Assembly: GCA_015057275.1 (NCBI GenBank)
Contig: SVEO01000001.1
Coordinates: 1 to 64,000 of the forward strand
DNA length: 64,000 nucleotides
Origin: Lachnospiraceae bacterium
GTDB lineage: Bacteria; Bacillota; Clostridia; Lachnospirales; Lachnospiraceae
Direction: 5' to 3'
The notes under the pieces were generated by a model, which did no database searches, had not been told where the DNA came from, and was given only the letters and a program-made list of their open reading frames with translations. Of the stretch, positions 24,450 to 33,393 are shown in pieces. Numbering within the stretch: position 1 is the stretch's first letter; every line of letters starts with the position of its first letter. The position numbers and the translations under genes are program-made.

Positions 24450-25946
24450 TTATCTATAAGCGATAGCGTTCCATCTTAACTCATTCTTGAAGTCACGAAT
24501 CTTTGTATCCTTATCGATAACAACAGCTTCAATACCCATAGCTGCAGCCCAGTCAACCATCTGGTCAACGGTCAAGTCATAGGAGAATGCAGTGTGGTGA
24601 GCGCCGCCTGCAAGAATCCAAGCTTCAGCACCCACTGCTAAGTTTGGCTGTGGCTCCCAGTAGCATGTACCAACCGGAAGGTTCGGCATCGGCTTAGCAT
24701 TCTTCTTACAATCAACAGCATTAACGATAAGACGGAATCTGTTACCTAAGTCAATCAGGGAGGTAGCAACCGCAGGGCCTGTCTTTGATGTGAAAATCAA
24801 ACGAGCCGGGTCTTCTCTGTTACCCATGGATAATGGGTTAACGCGGATGCTGATATCTCCGTCAGCAACCGTTGGGCAAACTTCCAACATATGAGCCTGT
24901 AAGATACCTGTATCGCCAGCAACTAAGTTGTATGTATAGTCTTCCATGAAAGAGGTACCCTTTGCATTTGGAACACCTGCTGCCATAATCTTCATCAAAC
25001 GAACCATAGCAGCTGTCTTCCAGTCACCTTCGCCGCCAAAGCCGTAGCCCTTTTCCATTAATCTCTGGATTGCAAGACCCGGAAGCTGCTTCATACCGCC
25101 GAGCATGCCGAAGTGCGTAACAACTGCGTGGTAGTCGCCATCCTTTAAGAACTTTTCAAGACCGATTTCCTGCTGAGCCTGAACTGCAACGTGTCTTCTA
25201 AATTCAGCTTCATCTCTGCCGTCAAGAATGATCTTGTACTTGCTGTAATATTCTTCAACTAATGCGTCAACATCGCCCTTAGAAACTGCGTCAACATATT
25301 CTACAGCGTCATTGATGTTGTAGTGATCGATTTCCCAACCAAACTTAATCTGAGCTTCAACCTTGTCACCTTCGGTAACTGCTACGTTGTTCATGTTATC
25401 ACCGAGACGGCAAACGCGGATGTGGCTGGACTCAATAACACCGATAGCAGTTCTCATCCAGCTGCCAATCTTTTCCTGAACCTCAGGATTTGCCCAGTGT
25501 CCGACAACAATCTTTCTTTCAATGCCCATACGGCTAACGATGTGACCGTATTCTCTGTCACCGTGAGCGGACTGGTTCTCGTTCATGAAGTCCATATCGA
25601 TGGTATCGTAAGGAATCTCTTCATTAAACTGTGTGTGAAGGTGAAGCAATGGCTTTCTGTTTTCTTTCAAACCAAGGATCCACATCTTTGCAGGGGAGAA
25701 TGTATGCATCCAAGTGATAACACCTGCGCACTCTTCGTCTGCATTTGCATCATTAAATGTCTTTCTGATGGAAGCCTGGCTGATTAACGTCGGCTTTAAC
25801 ACAACTTCGAAAGGAAGCTTACCGGAAGCGTTTAATCCATCCACCATCTTAGCGGAATGTTCTGCTACTTTTCTCAAACATTCGTCACCGTACAAATCCT
25901 GGGAGCCTGTGCAGAACCAAAACTTGTAATTCTTGTTTTCTAACAT
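24450..25946 (-). CDS. araA: L-arabinose isomerase
   Basis: Isomerises L-arabinose to L-ribulose with a manganese ion in the cytoplasm. The 498-residue protein has the expected length and metal-ligand regions: GFGGEGDWKTAA, SFMEDYTYN, the HMLEVCP segment and GGAHHTAFS. AAGGAGG precedes the ATG. First gene of the operon araA-araD-transaldolase-transketolase. Ribulokinase araB, normally between araA and araD in function, is not in the window. Confidence 0.97.
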   Translation of the reverse strand: MLENKNYKFWFCTGSQDLYGDECLRKVAEHSAKMVDGLNASGKLPFEVVLKPTLISQASIRKTFNDANADEECAGVITWMHTFSPAKMWILGLKENRKPLLHLHTQFNEEIPYDTIDMDFMNENQSAHGDREYGHIVSRMGIERKIVVGHWANPEVQEKIGSWMRTAIGVIESSHIRVCRLGDNMNNVAVTEGDKVEAQIKFGWEIDHYNINDAVEYVDAVSKGDVDALVEEYYSKYKIILDGRDEAEFRRHVAVQAQQEIGLEKFLKDGDYHAVVTHFGMLGGMKQLPGLAIQRLMEKGYGFGGEGDWKTAAMVRLMKIMAAGVPNAKGTSFMEDYTYNLVAGDTGILQAHMLEVCPTVADGDISIRVNPLSMGNREDPARLIFTSKTGPAVATSLIDLGNRFRLIVNAVDCKKNAKPMPNLPVGTCYWEPQPNLAVGAEAWILAGGAHHTAFSYDLTVDQMVDWAAAMGIEAVVIDKDTKIRDFKNELRWNAIAYR

Positions 25947-26042
25947 TTAAAAATCCTCCTTATAAAATATATCATTTACAAAAATTCACCAGAAACCGCA
26001 GCGCAGGGCATAATAACCCCATACTCACATTTCTTATCCTTT

Positions 26043-26071
26043 AGTATAATACTTGGGTAGATTTTCGTCAA
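26043..26071 (-). promoter_or_regulatory. promoter of L-arabinose operon
   Basis: TTGACG (26066-26071), 17-base spacer and TATACT (26043-26048) on the minus strand, giving an araA leader of about 90 bases. No AraR-type operator was recognised. Confidence 0.8.
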
Positions 26072-26115
26072 GCAGAATAGCTCATGCAGGGATGTGTTTT
26101 TCACTGTTTTTTTAG

Positions 26116-26144
26116 TTGTGCGGCGCCGGAAAATATGGTATCAT
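26116..26144 (+). promoter_or_regulatory. promoter of RDD gene
   Basis: TTGTGC (26116-26121), 17-base spacer and TATCAT (26139-26144) on the plus strand, divergent from the arabinose operon promoter. Confidence 0.55.
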
Positions 26145-26256
26145 AAATTACTAAGGGACAAACGGACATATAGTTCATACCTACATGAAAATGCATGTCT
26201 TTGGGGATGTTTCCTTGATTTCACTGTGCCGCTCCGTCACGGCAGAAAGGATTTTT

Positions 26257-26910
26257 ATGAACGAAGATGTAAGATTATTTACGGCGCCGCTCATTCGCCG
26301 TTTGATTGCTTTTGTAATTGATGCTGTGGCTGCATTTTTCCCGGCATTTGCGATTACACTTATTGTTTTGCAGACCCCGATTTCGCCTCATCTGTTAGCG
26401 CCGGTACTGTACGTCGCGCCGATTGAGGGGACGATTACATTGATTGATTTGCCACTCGAGGTAAACCAGATGCTAAACGATTCGCTACCGGATGTGGTAG
26501 ACTATGGTGCGACTGAAATCAGAAATGTTTCGACAATGTCCACATTCCTGCGTATTCTTTCTGTATTTTCCGTCCTGTTTTATATTGGTTATGGAACGGT
26601 AGCCACACTTTTATTTGACGGGATTACCGCCGGCAAATACTGCATGGGCATTCAGACGATTTATGTCCGCGGCGGAAAGCCTACGGTTGGCATTCTTCTG
26701 CGCGAGCTGCTCGGCAAGGTGGTTTTAAATTCTCTCGGGCTTTTTGTTGTTTCCATTATCACGATGATTGTTACTCCAAAGCATTATGCCGTTCACGACT
26801 TCATCGGCGGTACGAGAGTTGTGTATAAGACATCCTACGGCGGCACACTTCCAGCAGAGAGTGAGGAAGATGAAGAGGATGACGAGGACACAGAAAATGA
26901 CGAAGAATAG
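26257..26910 (+). CDS. RDD family membrane protein
   Basis: 217-residue integral membrane protein of the RDD family. It has the N-terminal RRLIAFVIDAVAAFF segment with Arg and Asp, a second hydrophobic region near 105-130 followed by GKYCMGI, further helices and a C-terminal acidic tail. Family function is poorly known; some members are proposed ion antiporters. A large extracytoplasmic loop lies between helices 1 and 2. AAAGGA before the ATG at 26257 selects this start over a longer frame to 26185. Confidence 0.85.
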   Translation: MNEDVRLFTAPLIRRLIAFVIDAVAAFFPAFAITLIVLQTPISPHLLAPVLYVAPIEGTITLIDLPLEVNQMLNDSLPDVVDYGATEIRNVSTMSTFLRILSVFSVLFYIGYGTVATLLFDGITAGKYCMGIQTIYVRGGKPTVGILLRELLGKVVLNSLGLFVVSIITMIVTPKHYAVHDFIGGTRVVYKTSYGGTLPAESEEDEEDDEDTENDEE

Positions 26911-26957
26911 TCAAAAAATGTTTCTTCCCGAAAATTAGATATTCGCTCTTTGAGCGC

Positions 26958-26997
26958 AAAGAAGGTTGCAACTCTCAGTTACAACCTTCTTTTTATT
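26958..26997. terminator. terminator after RDD gene
   Basis: AAAGAAGGTTG (26958-26968) and CAACCTTCTTT (26982-26992) form an 11-bp stem with T-tract on the plus strand. Confidence 0.85.
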
Positions 26998-27124
26998 TGT
27001 AAATATATATGTGATTCTAACGCAAGGGTGTCAAATATGTGCTCAGGAGAAATCCGAAAGCCGCAGCGTGTCAGAAAGAAGCTCTTCTAACACCCCGCGG
27101 CCAATTCATTAAACAAATTTATTT

Positions 27125-29809
27125 TTATTCAGCAAAATCGCTCTCATGTAACACTTTCACTCCGCGTTCTTCCTTCTTGCCGAAGATACGCTTTAATGTG
27201 CGACTGATAACTTTTCGTTCCGCATGCTCGATAGCATCATCAATGATATCCTTAATATCGTCCACTTCGAGGCCTTGCAGAATACCGTACAATGCATCGA
27301 TTTCCGCGTACAATGCCAGCGTGCCGAGCTCGTCGATAACGTAACCCTGTGACTTCGCATAGGACTTTGCCACGGCTACCCATTCATTGATATCGTACTC
27401 TTTGATGTCCAGACGGTGCGGGAAAAATTCCGCAAGCAATGGATATTCTTCAAACAGATGGTCAATTCTTGCTTTTTCATCTTCCATCACGACAATCATA
27501 CCGCCGGTGTACTTCGGCAAAATATCCATCAATTCAAATACAATGTTTTTGTTGATTTCGCCCGCATGCTCGATTAACAAATCATTTCCCACTAAACGAG
27601 GCATAGATGCGGATAATGTTTTTCGATTTAAATTGAAGCCGGTAATTCTTGCGGTCTTGCGGCCTTTTCTGCCAAGATGGCGGTTGAGTGCGCGAATCAC
27701 GGACAGCGCAAGCTGAGATTTGCCGGATTTTGCTTCGCCGGTAATCAGGATATTGTTGCTCTTGGAGGAGCCATCATTCGTGTAATCTCTTACGTGGTCC
27801 TGAATCGCCTTGGCAATCTGACTTTCCATTCCGGTAATACGCAGATACTGAGCAAATTCTTCTTTATCTTCTTCCTCAAGGTAGAAACGTTCTTCCGGTT
27901 CTTCCTCCGTGTATGCATTGTAAATGAGGTCTTCTTCACTTAATTCGGATTCCATCTCGTTAATTACGCCGAACACATCGTCCAGGCGCTCGGTTTCGCG
28001 CTTGATGTCCTCTTTTTTCATTTGAGTGTACGGATTTTCTGTCTGTCCGAGTTCAGAAAGATCTTCTTCAAGTGCATCAAGGTCGTCGTCACTCTCAGCT
28101 TCTTCGTCACTCTCCGTTTCCTCGTCAAGTTCTTCTTCCTCTGCATGCTCCTCATCCATAAACTCGGTAATCGCATTACCTAAATCACTCAATTCAAGGT
28201 TACTACCGATTGGAGTAATTACCTCTTCGTTTTCAGATTCTGCATCTCCGGATTTATCGGAAATCTCTTCTTCGTCGATCTGATCAATATCCAATTCCAA
28301 AACACCGATATCTTCATCGACTTTTTCTTCGGCGACAAGTTCTTCTATTTCAGATTCTGTCTGCACAGTCTCCATCGCCGAATCTTCTTCTGTTGCAGCA
28401 ACTTCAATTTCTGAAAAATTTATTTCTACCGATTCTGTCTGTGCTTCCTGAATTTCCTGCTGCACAACCTCCAAGTCAATTTCCTCTGTCACAAATTCGC
28501 GCATGGAAACTTCCTCTAACTGTTGTACCACCTTTTCTTCCGTCGCCACTTCGATTTCTGCTTCTTCAGGTTCTGTAGCCTCTTCCAGCTCTGCGACAAC
28601 CTGCTCCGCCGCAACCTCTTCCGCCACTTCGATTTCCTCTTCAATCTCATCGAGCGGCAAGGTTCCGGTTACCTTCAAGGCTCCTTCCACAGTGTCTTCT
28701 TTCAAAATACCGCGGGTCTGCAAGTCGCGCAAAATTTCTTCAATGCTCATCTGTCCGGTAATCTGCTTCTCAATAACCTTTTTTTCTTCCGGGAATTCCT
28801 CTTCCTCATCATCCGTTGGCGGCACAAATGTCTTGACAATCGGACCGGCATCTGATGTATTTCCTTTATCAGTCTGCAGAAGTTCCTCCATGCTCTTTGC
28901 AAGTTCCGCCTGGATGTTCATCGTATCATACGCGCGGTCGGAGAAAGATTTGATTTCAATCTTGTTCACATCAAAGTCAGCACTTTCTTCCTCTGTTGGT
29001 GTACTTTTATCTAATTCTTTCAAAGATGGTAACACCTTCGTGTCCCCGCCGATAGCGCTGATATCTGCAGCTTCCTGTTCCATCTTCTTTTCTGCCGCCT
29101 CTTCCATCTTTTCAGAAACGGTTTTATTTTTTTCTACTTCGTATTTTGCACGGCGCAGTTCCACGCCAAATTCGCTCACATCCTCTTCGGATTCTGCACC
29201 AACAAGTGCATCATATTTTTCCTGCTGAAGCACGGTAAGCGGCACATATTTTTTCTTTAATTCCATCGCTCTGCGCACATAATCGCCATCACCAAACCAG
29301 GTAATGAGTTCGTCACACATGTCGACACATTTTTCGTGATAGCCGGCGCGGTCGTACAGCAGGCACAGCTCGTAGGTCCACTTTTCTTCCATGTCTCCGT
29401 CAAGGAAACGCTCCAAAAGCCCGATTAATACATCTACATCCTCGCCGTGTGCCTTGGAAATACGGAAGCGCAACAGGTAACGCATCGGGTCGCCCGGTGC
29501 CATCTCCACAAAATCCTCATAATATCCTTCGGCATCGTCAAATTCACGAAGTGCAGTTGCAACCAGTGCCAGGCGGTATGCCAACTGCTTGCCTAACGGT
29601 GTGCGCTCATAGGCAAGTGCCAAAATGTCATATTCTTTTTCCAACTGCTTTGTTGCTTCGTAGATATCAGCCGCAAGCACCAGCAGTCGATTATTTTTTA
29701 CTCTTTTCCAGTCGATTTCATCAGCAATCAGGGCAGCTTCGTCATATTTTTCATCCGCTGCCAATTTGCGCATCTGCTGAGATTTGAGATTGAATTCATA
29801 TTTGTCCAC
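27125..29809 (-). CDS. TPR protein with acidic linker and C-terminal P-loop ATPase domain
   Basis: 894-residue cytoplasmic protein of unknown function. Residues about 1-210 are helical TPR-like repeats. About 230-640 are a very long, extremely Glu/Asp-rich, low-complexity linker. The C-terminal 250 residues hold a P-loop, GEAKSGKS (691-698), a possible Walker B region (GGMIVVMED) and an AAA-lid-like helical end (YDINEWVAVAKSYAKSQGY). The C-terminal part resembles SpoVK/CbbX-type AAA proteins in layout. It follows recR by 20 bases in the dnaX-ybaB-recR cluster, which hints at a link to DNA metabolism, but this could be position only. I do not recognise a named family. Confidence 0.8.
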   Translation of the reverse strand: MDKYEFNLKSQQMRKLAADEKYDEAALIADEIDWKRVKNNRLLVLAADIYEATKQLEKEYDILALAYERTPLGKQLAYRLALVATALREFDDAEGYYEDFVEMAPGDPMRYLLRFRISKAHGEDVDVLIGLLERFLDGDMEEKWTYELCLLYDRAGYHEKCVDMCDELITWFGDGDYVRRAMELKKKYVPLTVLQQEKYDALVGAESEEDVSEFGVELRRAKYEVEKNKTVSEKMEEAAEKKMEQEAADISAIGGDTKVLPSLKELDKSTPTEEESADFDVNKIEIKSFSDRAYDTMNIQAELAKSMEELLQTDKGNTSDAGPIVKTFVPPTDDEEEEFPEEKKVIEKQITGQMSIEEILRDLQTRGILKEDTVEGALKVTGTLPLDEIEEEIEVAEEVAAEQVVAELEEATEPEEAEIEVATEEKVVQQLEEVSMREFVTEEIDLEVVQQEIQEAQTESVEINFSEIEVAATEEDSAMETVQTESEIEELVAEEKVDEDIGVLELDIDQIDEEEISDKSGDAESENEEVITPIGSNLELSDLGNAITEFMDEEHAEEEELDEETESDEEAESDDDLDALEEDLSELGQTENPYTQMKKEDIKRETERLDDVFGVINEMESELSEEDLIYNAYTEEEPEERFYLEEEDKEEFAQYLRITGMESQIAKAIQDHVRDYTNDGSSKSNNILITGEAKSGKSQLALSVIRALNRHLGRKGRKTARITGFNLNRKTLSASMPRLVGNDLLIEHAGEINKNIVFELMDILPKYTGGMIVVMEDEKARIDHLFEEYPLLAEFFPHRLDIKEYDINEWVAVAKSYAKSQGYVIDELGTLALYAEIDALYGILQGLEVDDIKDIIDDAIEHAERKVISRTLKRIFGKKEERGVKVLHESDFAE

Positions 29810-29829
29810 CGTTTTTACCTCTTTCCTCT

Positions 29830-30426
29830 TTAAATCTGCACTCTGCCTTCCAAAGCTCGAAGCAAAGTTACTTCATCAATATATTCCAAATCGCCGCCAA
29901 CCGGCACACCGCTCGCAATTCTGCTCACTTTGATGCCCGCAGGCTTTATTAATTTACTGATGTACATGGCCGTTGTCTCACCCTCAAGGCTTGAATTTGT
30001 GGCAATAATGACTTCGTCCACATCACCACGCAGACGTTCCATCAATTCCTTAAGTTTGATGTCTGCCGGTCCAATGCCGAGCATCGGTGAAATCGCGCCG
30101 TGAAGCACATGATACACACCGTGATATTTACCGGTTTTCTCGTAGGCTCCCAAATCTCTTGTGTTTTCCACGACCATAATCGTGCAGTGGTCGCGTGCCG
30201 CATCTTTGCAAATCGGGCAGGTCTCCGCATCGGTCAACATAAAGCACTCCTTGCAGTATTTGACGTTGCTTTTCGCCGCCATAATACTGTTTGCCAGACG
30301 CTGCACCTTTTCTTCCGGCAGGCCGATGATATGATAAGCAAGCCTTCCGGCCGATTTTGCGCCGATTCCCGGAAGAGATGCTAACTCCTCCGCTAATTTT
30401 CCTAAATGTCCGCTAAAGTATTCCAT
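29830..30426 (-). CDS. recR: recombination protein RecR
   Basis: 198-residue DNA-binding protein that with RecF/RecO loads RecA at gaps. It has a helix-hairpin-helix (LPGIGAKSAGRLA), a four-Cys zinc site (Cys58, Cys61, Cys70, Cys73), a Toprim domain with VVENTRDL and a C-terminal GVPVGGDLEYID motif. Length is standard. Third gene of the dnaX-ybaB-recR operon. Confidence 0.97.
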   Translation of the reverse strand: MEYFSGHLGKLAEELASLPGIGAKSAGRLAYHIIGLPEEKVQRLANSIMAAKSNVKYCKECFMLTDAETCPICKDAARDHCTIMVVENTRDLGAYEKTGKYHGVYHVLHGAISPMLGIGPADIKLKELMERLRGDVDEVIIATNSSLEGETTAMYISKLIKPAGIKVSRIASGVPVGGDLEYIDEVTLLRALEGRVQI

Positions 30427-30457
30427 GTATTCTCCATTTCAAGCATTGTTTCCTTTT

Positions 30458-30817
30458 TTAGAAACCTGGGAAACCGCCCATGCCACCGAGGTTGCCGGTA
30501 ATTTTTCCCATCTTGCTGGAGGAAATTTCCTCGATCTTGCGGAACGCTTCGTTCGTAGCTGCCATAATCAAATCTTCTAACATTTCGATATCGTCCGGAT
30601 CAACAACTTCTTCTGCCAACTTTACCTTCACAACTTCCTTCTTGCCGGATACGGTCACCTCTACCGCACCACCGCCGGCTGCTGCCGTTACTTCCTGTTG
30701 TTCAAGCTCTGCCTGCGCTTCCAGCATCTGCTGCTGCATCTTCTGGGCCTGCTTCATTAAGTTATTCATATTTCCCGGTATGCCCATGCCGCCCGGATAT
30801 CCACCTCTTTTTGCCAT
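30458..30817 (-). CDS. YbaB/EbfC nucleoid-associated protein
   Basis: 119-residue small DNA-binding protein that forms dimers and shapes the nucleoid. It shows the NNLMKQAQKMQQQM helix, a central VEVTVSGKKEV beta segment and a Gly/Met-rich tail. Its position between dnaX and recR is the conserved arrangement of this family. Confidence 0.95.
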   Translation of the reverse strand: MAKRGGYPGGMGIPGNMNNLMKQAQKMQQQMLEAQAELEQQEVTAAAGGGAVEVTVSGKKEVVKVKLAEEVVDPDDIEMLEDLIMAATNEAFRKIEEISSSKMGKITGNLGGMGGFPGF

Positions 30818-30831
30818 CGTTATGGTCCTCC

Positions 30832-32412
30832 TTACTCTTCTTCCTCAAAAATCATCATATTTATATTCTTGCAATTTTCCATGAATTGATCTTCAGACTG
30901 TGTTCCTGCTTGAATCAAATTGCACTCGACTGCGATTATTTTTCCTGTCTGCTTTGTAATCAGTTCTTCTAACATCTGCCGGTTACTGTCCTTTTGCATG
31001 TAACGGAATGCCATGTCCTTCGTAAAATTAAGCACTAATCGATTATCTCCTGCAGTGGTAATTTGACAATCCTTTAAGTGCACCTTCATAATACCGGCCG
31101 CTTTCGCAATAATTTTCTTCCACGTGTCCATCAGCCGCTTTAAATCTTCCGGGCTGGCCTTTTCCAGCACCTTTTCCTTCGCAGCTTCCGCAAGCGATAA
31201 GTTCTCGCTTGTCTTTACCGGCTCGTCATCATCTTTCGCCGTAGTTACGAAACGTCCGTTTGCTAACTTGCGTTCTAACTTCGCCAAGCGTCCAAACACT
31301 GCCTCTATGTTTTGCTCCATCTCTGGCTGCATCAGCTTGATCACTGCGATTTCAAGCAATACTCGTTTGGATGTGGAGAACTTCATCTGATTCGACAGTT
31401 CCGAGAAAATACGGATGAAACGCATCAACTCCGGCACCTCAATCAGCGCGGCTTCTTCCCTGAGTGCGCTCTGCTTTTCAAACGATACCTCAATCATCTC
31501 CTCCGGATTGTCTGCGCTCTTAATAATCAGTAAATTACGCAGATACCATGTAAAATCCGTTACAAATTGTCCGAGCTCACGCCCCGACATCATCAAATCT
31601 TCAATTAATTCCATGCACTTGCCCGTGTCCTGCGCCAATATGTTGCATAACATTTCGGAATACACCTTTGTATCCACTGCGCCGAGCACTTCCCAAACAT
31701 GTTCATAGGTAAGCTTTTCGCCGAGATAAAACGCTATGCATCGTTCCAACAAACTGAGTGCATCACGTACCGAACCATCCGCTGCCTTCGCAATGTAGCG
31801 AATTGCCTTTTCCTCATATTCGATTTGCTCTTCCTCCATCAGTTCGGTCAGGCGCGTCGCCAGCACATCCGTCGTAATACGTTTTAAATCATACCGCTGA
31901 CAGCGAGACAAAATCGTAATCGGCAGTTTATGTGCCTCGGTCGTTGCTAAAATAAAAATCACATATGACGGCGGTTCTTCTAATGTTTTCAGCAAAGCAT
32001 TGAACGCCCCTACCGACAACATATGCACTTCATCAATAATATAAACGCGATATTTTGCGTCGGTCGGTGAATACTGCACCTCATCACGAATTTGGCGAAT
32101 ATTATCCACACCATTGTTTGATGCCGCATCGATTTCGATAACATTCATCGAGGTACCGTCAGAAATCGACTGACAGCTCTTACAAACACCACATGGATTA
32201 CCATCCACCGGATGCTCGCAATTGACCGCCTTCGCTAAGATTTTCGCAATCGTCGTCTTACCTGTGCCTCGCGTGCCGCAGAGTAAGTATGCGTGCCCGA
32301 TTCGATTGGCTTTTATTTGATTTTTCAATGTCTTGACAATCGCTTCCTGACCTTTGACTTCACTAAAATCTGCCGGGCGATACTTTCGATAAAGCACTGT
32401 ATAGGATGACAT
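30832..32412 (-). CDS. dnaX: DNA polymerase III subunits gamma/tau
   Basis: 526-residue clamp-loader ATPase of the replicase. Walker A GTRGTGKT is at residues 46-53, followed by a four-Cys zinc module, the Walker B region IIDEVHML and the SRC motif in LSRCQRYDL. The C-terminal part (about 370-526) is the tau-type extension. The ATG at 32412 behind GGAG gives the conserved start MSSYTVLYRKYRP; the longer frame to 32448 is rejected. Confidence 0.96.
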   Translation of the reverse strand: MSSYTVLYRKYRPADFSEVKGQEAIVKTLKNQIKANRIGHAYLLCGTRGTGKTTIAKILAKAVNCEHPVDGNPCGVCKSCQSISDGTSMNVIEIDAASNNGVDNIRQIRDEVQYSPTDAKYRVYIIDEVHMLSVGAFNALLKTLEEPPSYVIFILATTEAHKLPITILSRCQRYDLKRITTDVLATRLTELMEEEQIEYEEKAIRYIAKAADGSVRDALSLLERCIAFYLGEKLTYEHVWEVLGAVDTKVYSEMLCNILAQDTGKCMELIEDLMMSGRELGQFVTDFTWYLRNLLIIKSADNPEEMIEVSFEKQSALREEAALIEVPELMRFIRIFSELSNQMKFSTSKRVLLEIAVIKLMQPEMEQNIEAVFGRLAKLERKLANGRFVTTAKDDDEPVKTSENLSLAEAAKEKVLEKASPEDLKRLMDTWKKIIAKAAGIMKVHLKDCQITTAGDNRLVLNFTKDMAFRYMQKDSNRQMLEELITKQTGKIIAVECNLIQAGTQSEDQFMENCKNINMMIFEEEE

Positions 32413-32458
32413 CTGTTGCTCCGCCTTTACTTTTCTAAAAATGCACATATATAAAATT

Positions 32459-32487
32459 ATTATATAACATCATAACGTTGAAAACAA
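32459..32487 (-). promoter_or_regulatory. promoter of dnaX operon
   Basis: TTGTTT (32482-32487), 17-base spacer and TATAAT (32459-32464) on the minus strand. Confidence 0.7.
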
Positions 32488-32536
32488 GCAAAAATTTCGC
32501 TTATTATCGCGTTCCTGCACATATAAGAGCATCAAT

Positions 32537-32570
32537 TTAAAAAACGGAGGAAATTTCCTCCGTTTTTTAA
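32537..32570. terminator. terminator of SRP RNA gene
   Basis: A perfect 34-base palindrome whose arm reads TTAAAAAACGGAGGAAA, with T-tracts on both strands, directly after the SRP RNA. Confidence 0.92.
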
Positions 32571-32571
32571 A

Positions 32572-32838
32572 TTTCGCGCGTTTCGCTTCGAATAGCTCTC
32601 ATAAGCGTTACCTGCACAGTTAACTCGGCCCAGGCACCCTCACGGCACACAGGAGGTTCTGCTTAGTGCTGCTCCATTCCTGACCTGACACGGTTCACAG
32701 ATTCCTGTTGCGTAAGACCCAAACTTCAACGCCACTTATGCAGGGCGGCCCTACAAAAGACTACCCTCTGCGAAACATCACCCCTGCTAGAGCGGTTTGC
32801 AGGTACAGGGCACCGCTATCTCCCCGGCTGCGCGAAAA
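32572..32838 (-). ncRNA. ffs: signal recognition particle RNA, large type with Alu domain
   Basis: About 267 bases. The SRP54-binding hairpin is recognisable by GTGTCAGGTCAGGAATGG and AGCAGCACTAAGCAGAAC. The ends pair (TTTCGCGC near 32838 with GCGCGAAA near 32572), as in the large Firmicute SRP RNA that keeps an Alu domain. The -10 box lies about 40 bases upstream, so the primary transcript carries a 5' extension (CCGG hairpin) that must be trimmed, as known for Bacillus scRNA. End positions are approximate. Confidence 0.9.
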
Positions 32839-32877
32839 TGTTATGACGTTTTTATCCGGCAACTGGCCGGAGACTAA

Positions 32878-32906
32878 AGTATACCGAAACTTTTTTACTT
32901 TGTCAA
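32878..32906 (-). promoter_or_regulatory. promoter of SRP RNA gene
   Basis: Perfect TTGACA (32901-32906), 17-base spacer and TATACT (32878-32883). The -35 box lies inside the last codons of tadA (Gln-Leu-Thr-Lys). Confidence 0.88.
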
Positions 32907-33383
32907 TTGCTGAATATTGCCTTTTCGCAATTCAGCAAAAAAGTTTTTCAGCATGGCATTGCATTCTTCCTGCAAAATCCCCTGTTCTATTTCTACCTGA
33001 TGGTTGAATTTATCGACCTGCAACAGGTTCAAAATCGACCCGGCGCAACCCGCCTTGGGATTCATGCACGCCATGTATACTTTTTTGATGCGCGCCTGTA
33101 CAATCGCTCCGGCACACATTTGACATGGTTCCAGCGTGATGTACATCTCACAGTCATCAAGCCGCCAATCGCCCAGCGCTTTGCTGGCTTTTTTTATAGC
33201 GTTAAGCTCTGCGTGCGATAAAGAGTTCTTGTCGGTAATTCTTCGGTTGTATCCACGTCCAATAATTTTGTCCTCATATACAATTACACAACCAATCGGC
33301 ACCTCGCCGATTTTATACGCCTTTTTCGCCTGACGAATCGCCTCACGCATATATTTTTCTTTTCGTCTTGTTTCGTTATCCAA
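32895..33383 (-). CDS. tadA: tRNA adenosine(34) deaminase
   Basis: Converts A34 of tRNA-Arg(ACG) to inosine. The 162-residue cytidine-deaminase-fold enzyme has the zinc site His57-Ala-Glu59 and Pro-Cys87-x2-Cys90 (PCQMCAGA), plus the family stretch GEVPIGCVIV. Its 3' end contains the SRP RNA promoter -35 element. It follows an unknown gene by ten bases. Confidence 0.95.
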   Translation of the reverse strand: MDNETRRKEKYMREAIRQAKKAYKIGEVPIGCVIVYEDKIIGRGYNRRITDKNSLSHAELNAIKKASKALGDWRLDDCEMYITLEPCQMCAGAIVQARIKKVYMACMNPKAGCAGSILNLLQVDKFNHQVEIEQGILQEECNAMLKNFFAELRKGNIQQLTK

Positions 33384-33393
33384 TGTATTATCC

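Noticed and set aside
25947-26036. AraR operator or cre site in the araA leader
   Set aside because: No palindrome close to known AraR or cre consensus was found.
28503-29228. Plus-strand Ser-rich open frame of about 240 codons
   Set aside because: It mirrors the Glu-rich linker on the other strand (GAA/GAG read as TTC/CTC/TCT), a known artefact.
32640-32830. Riboswitch-like conserved segment
   Set aside because: The segment fits the SRP RNA (SRP54-binding hairpin and closing Alu helix), with promoter and terminator.
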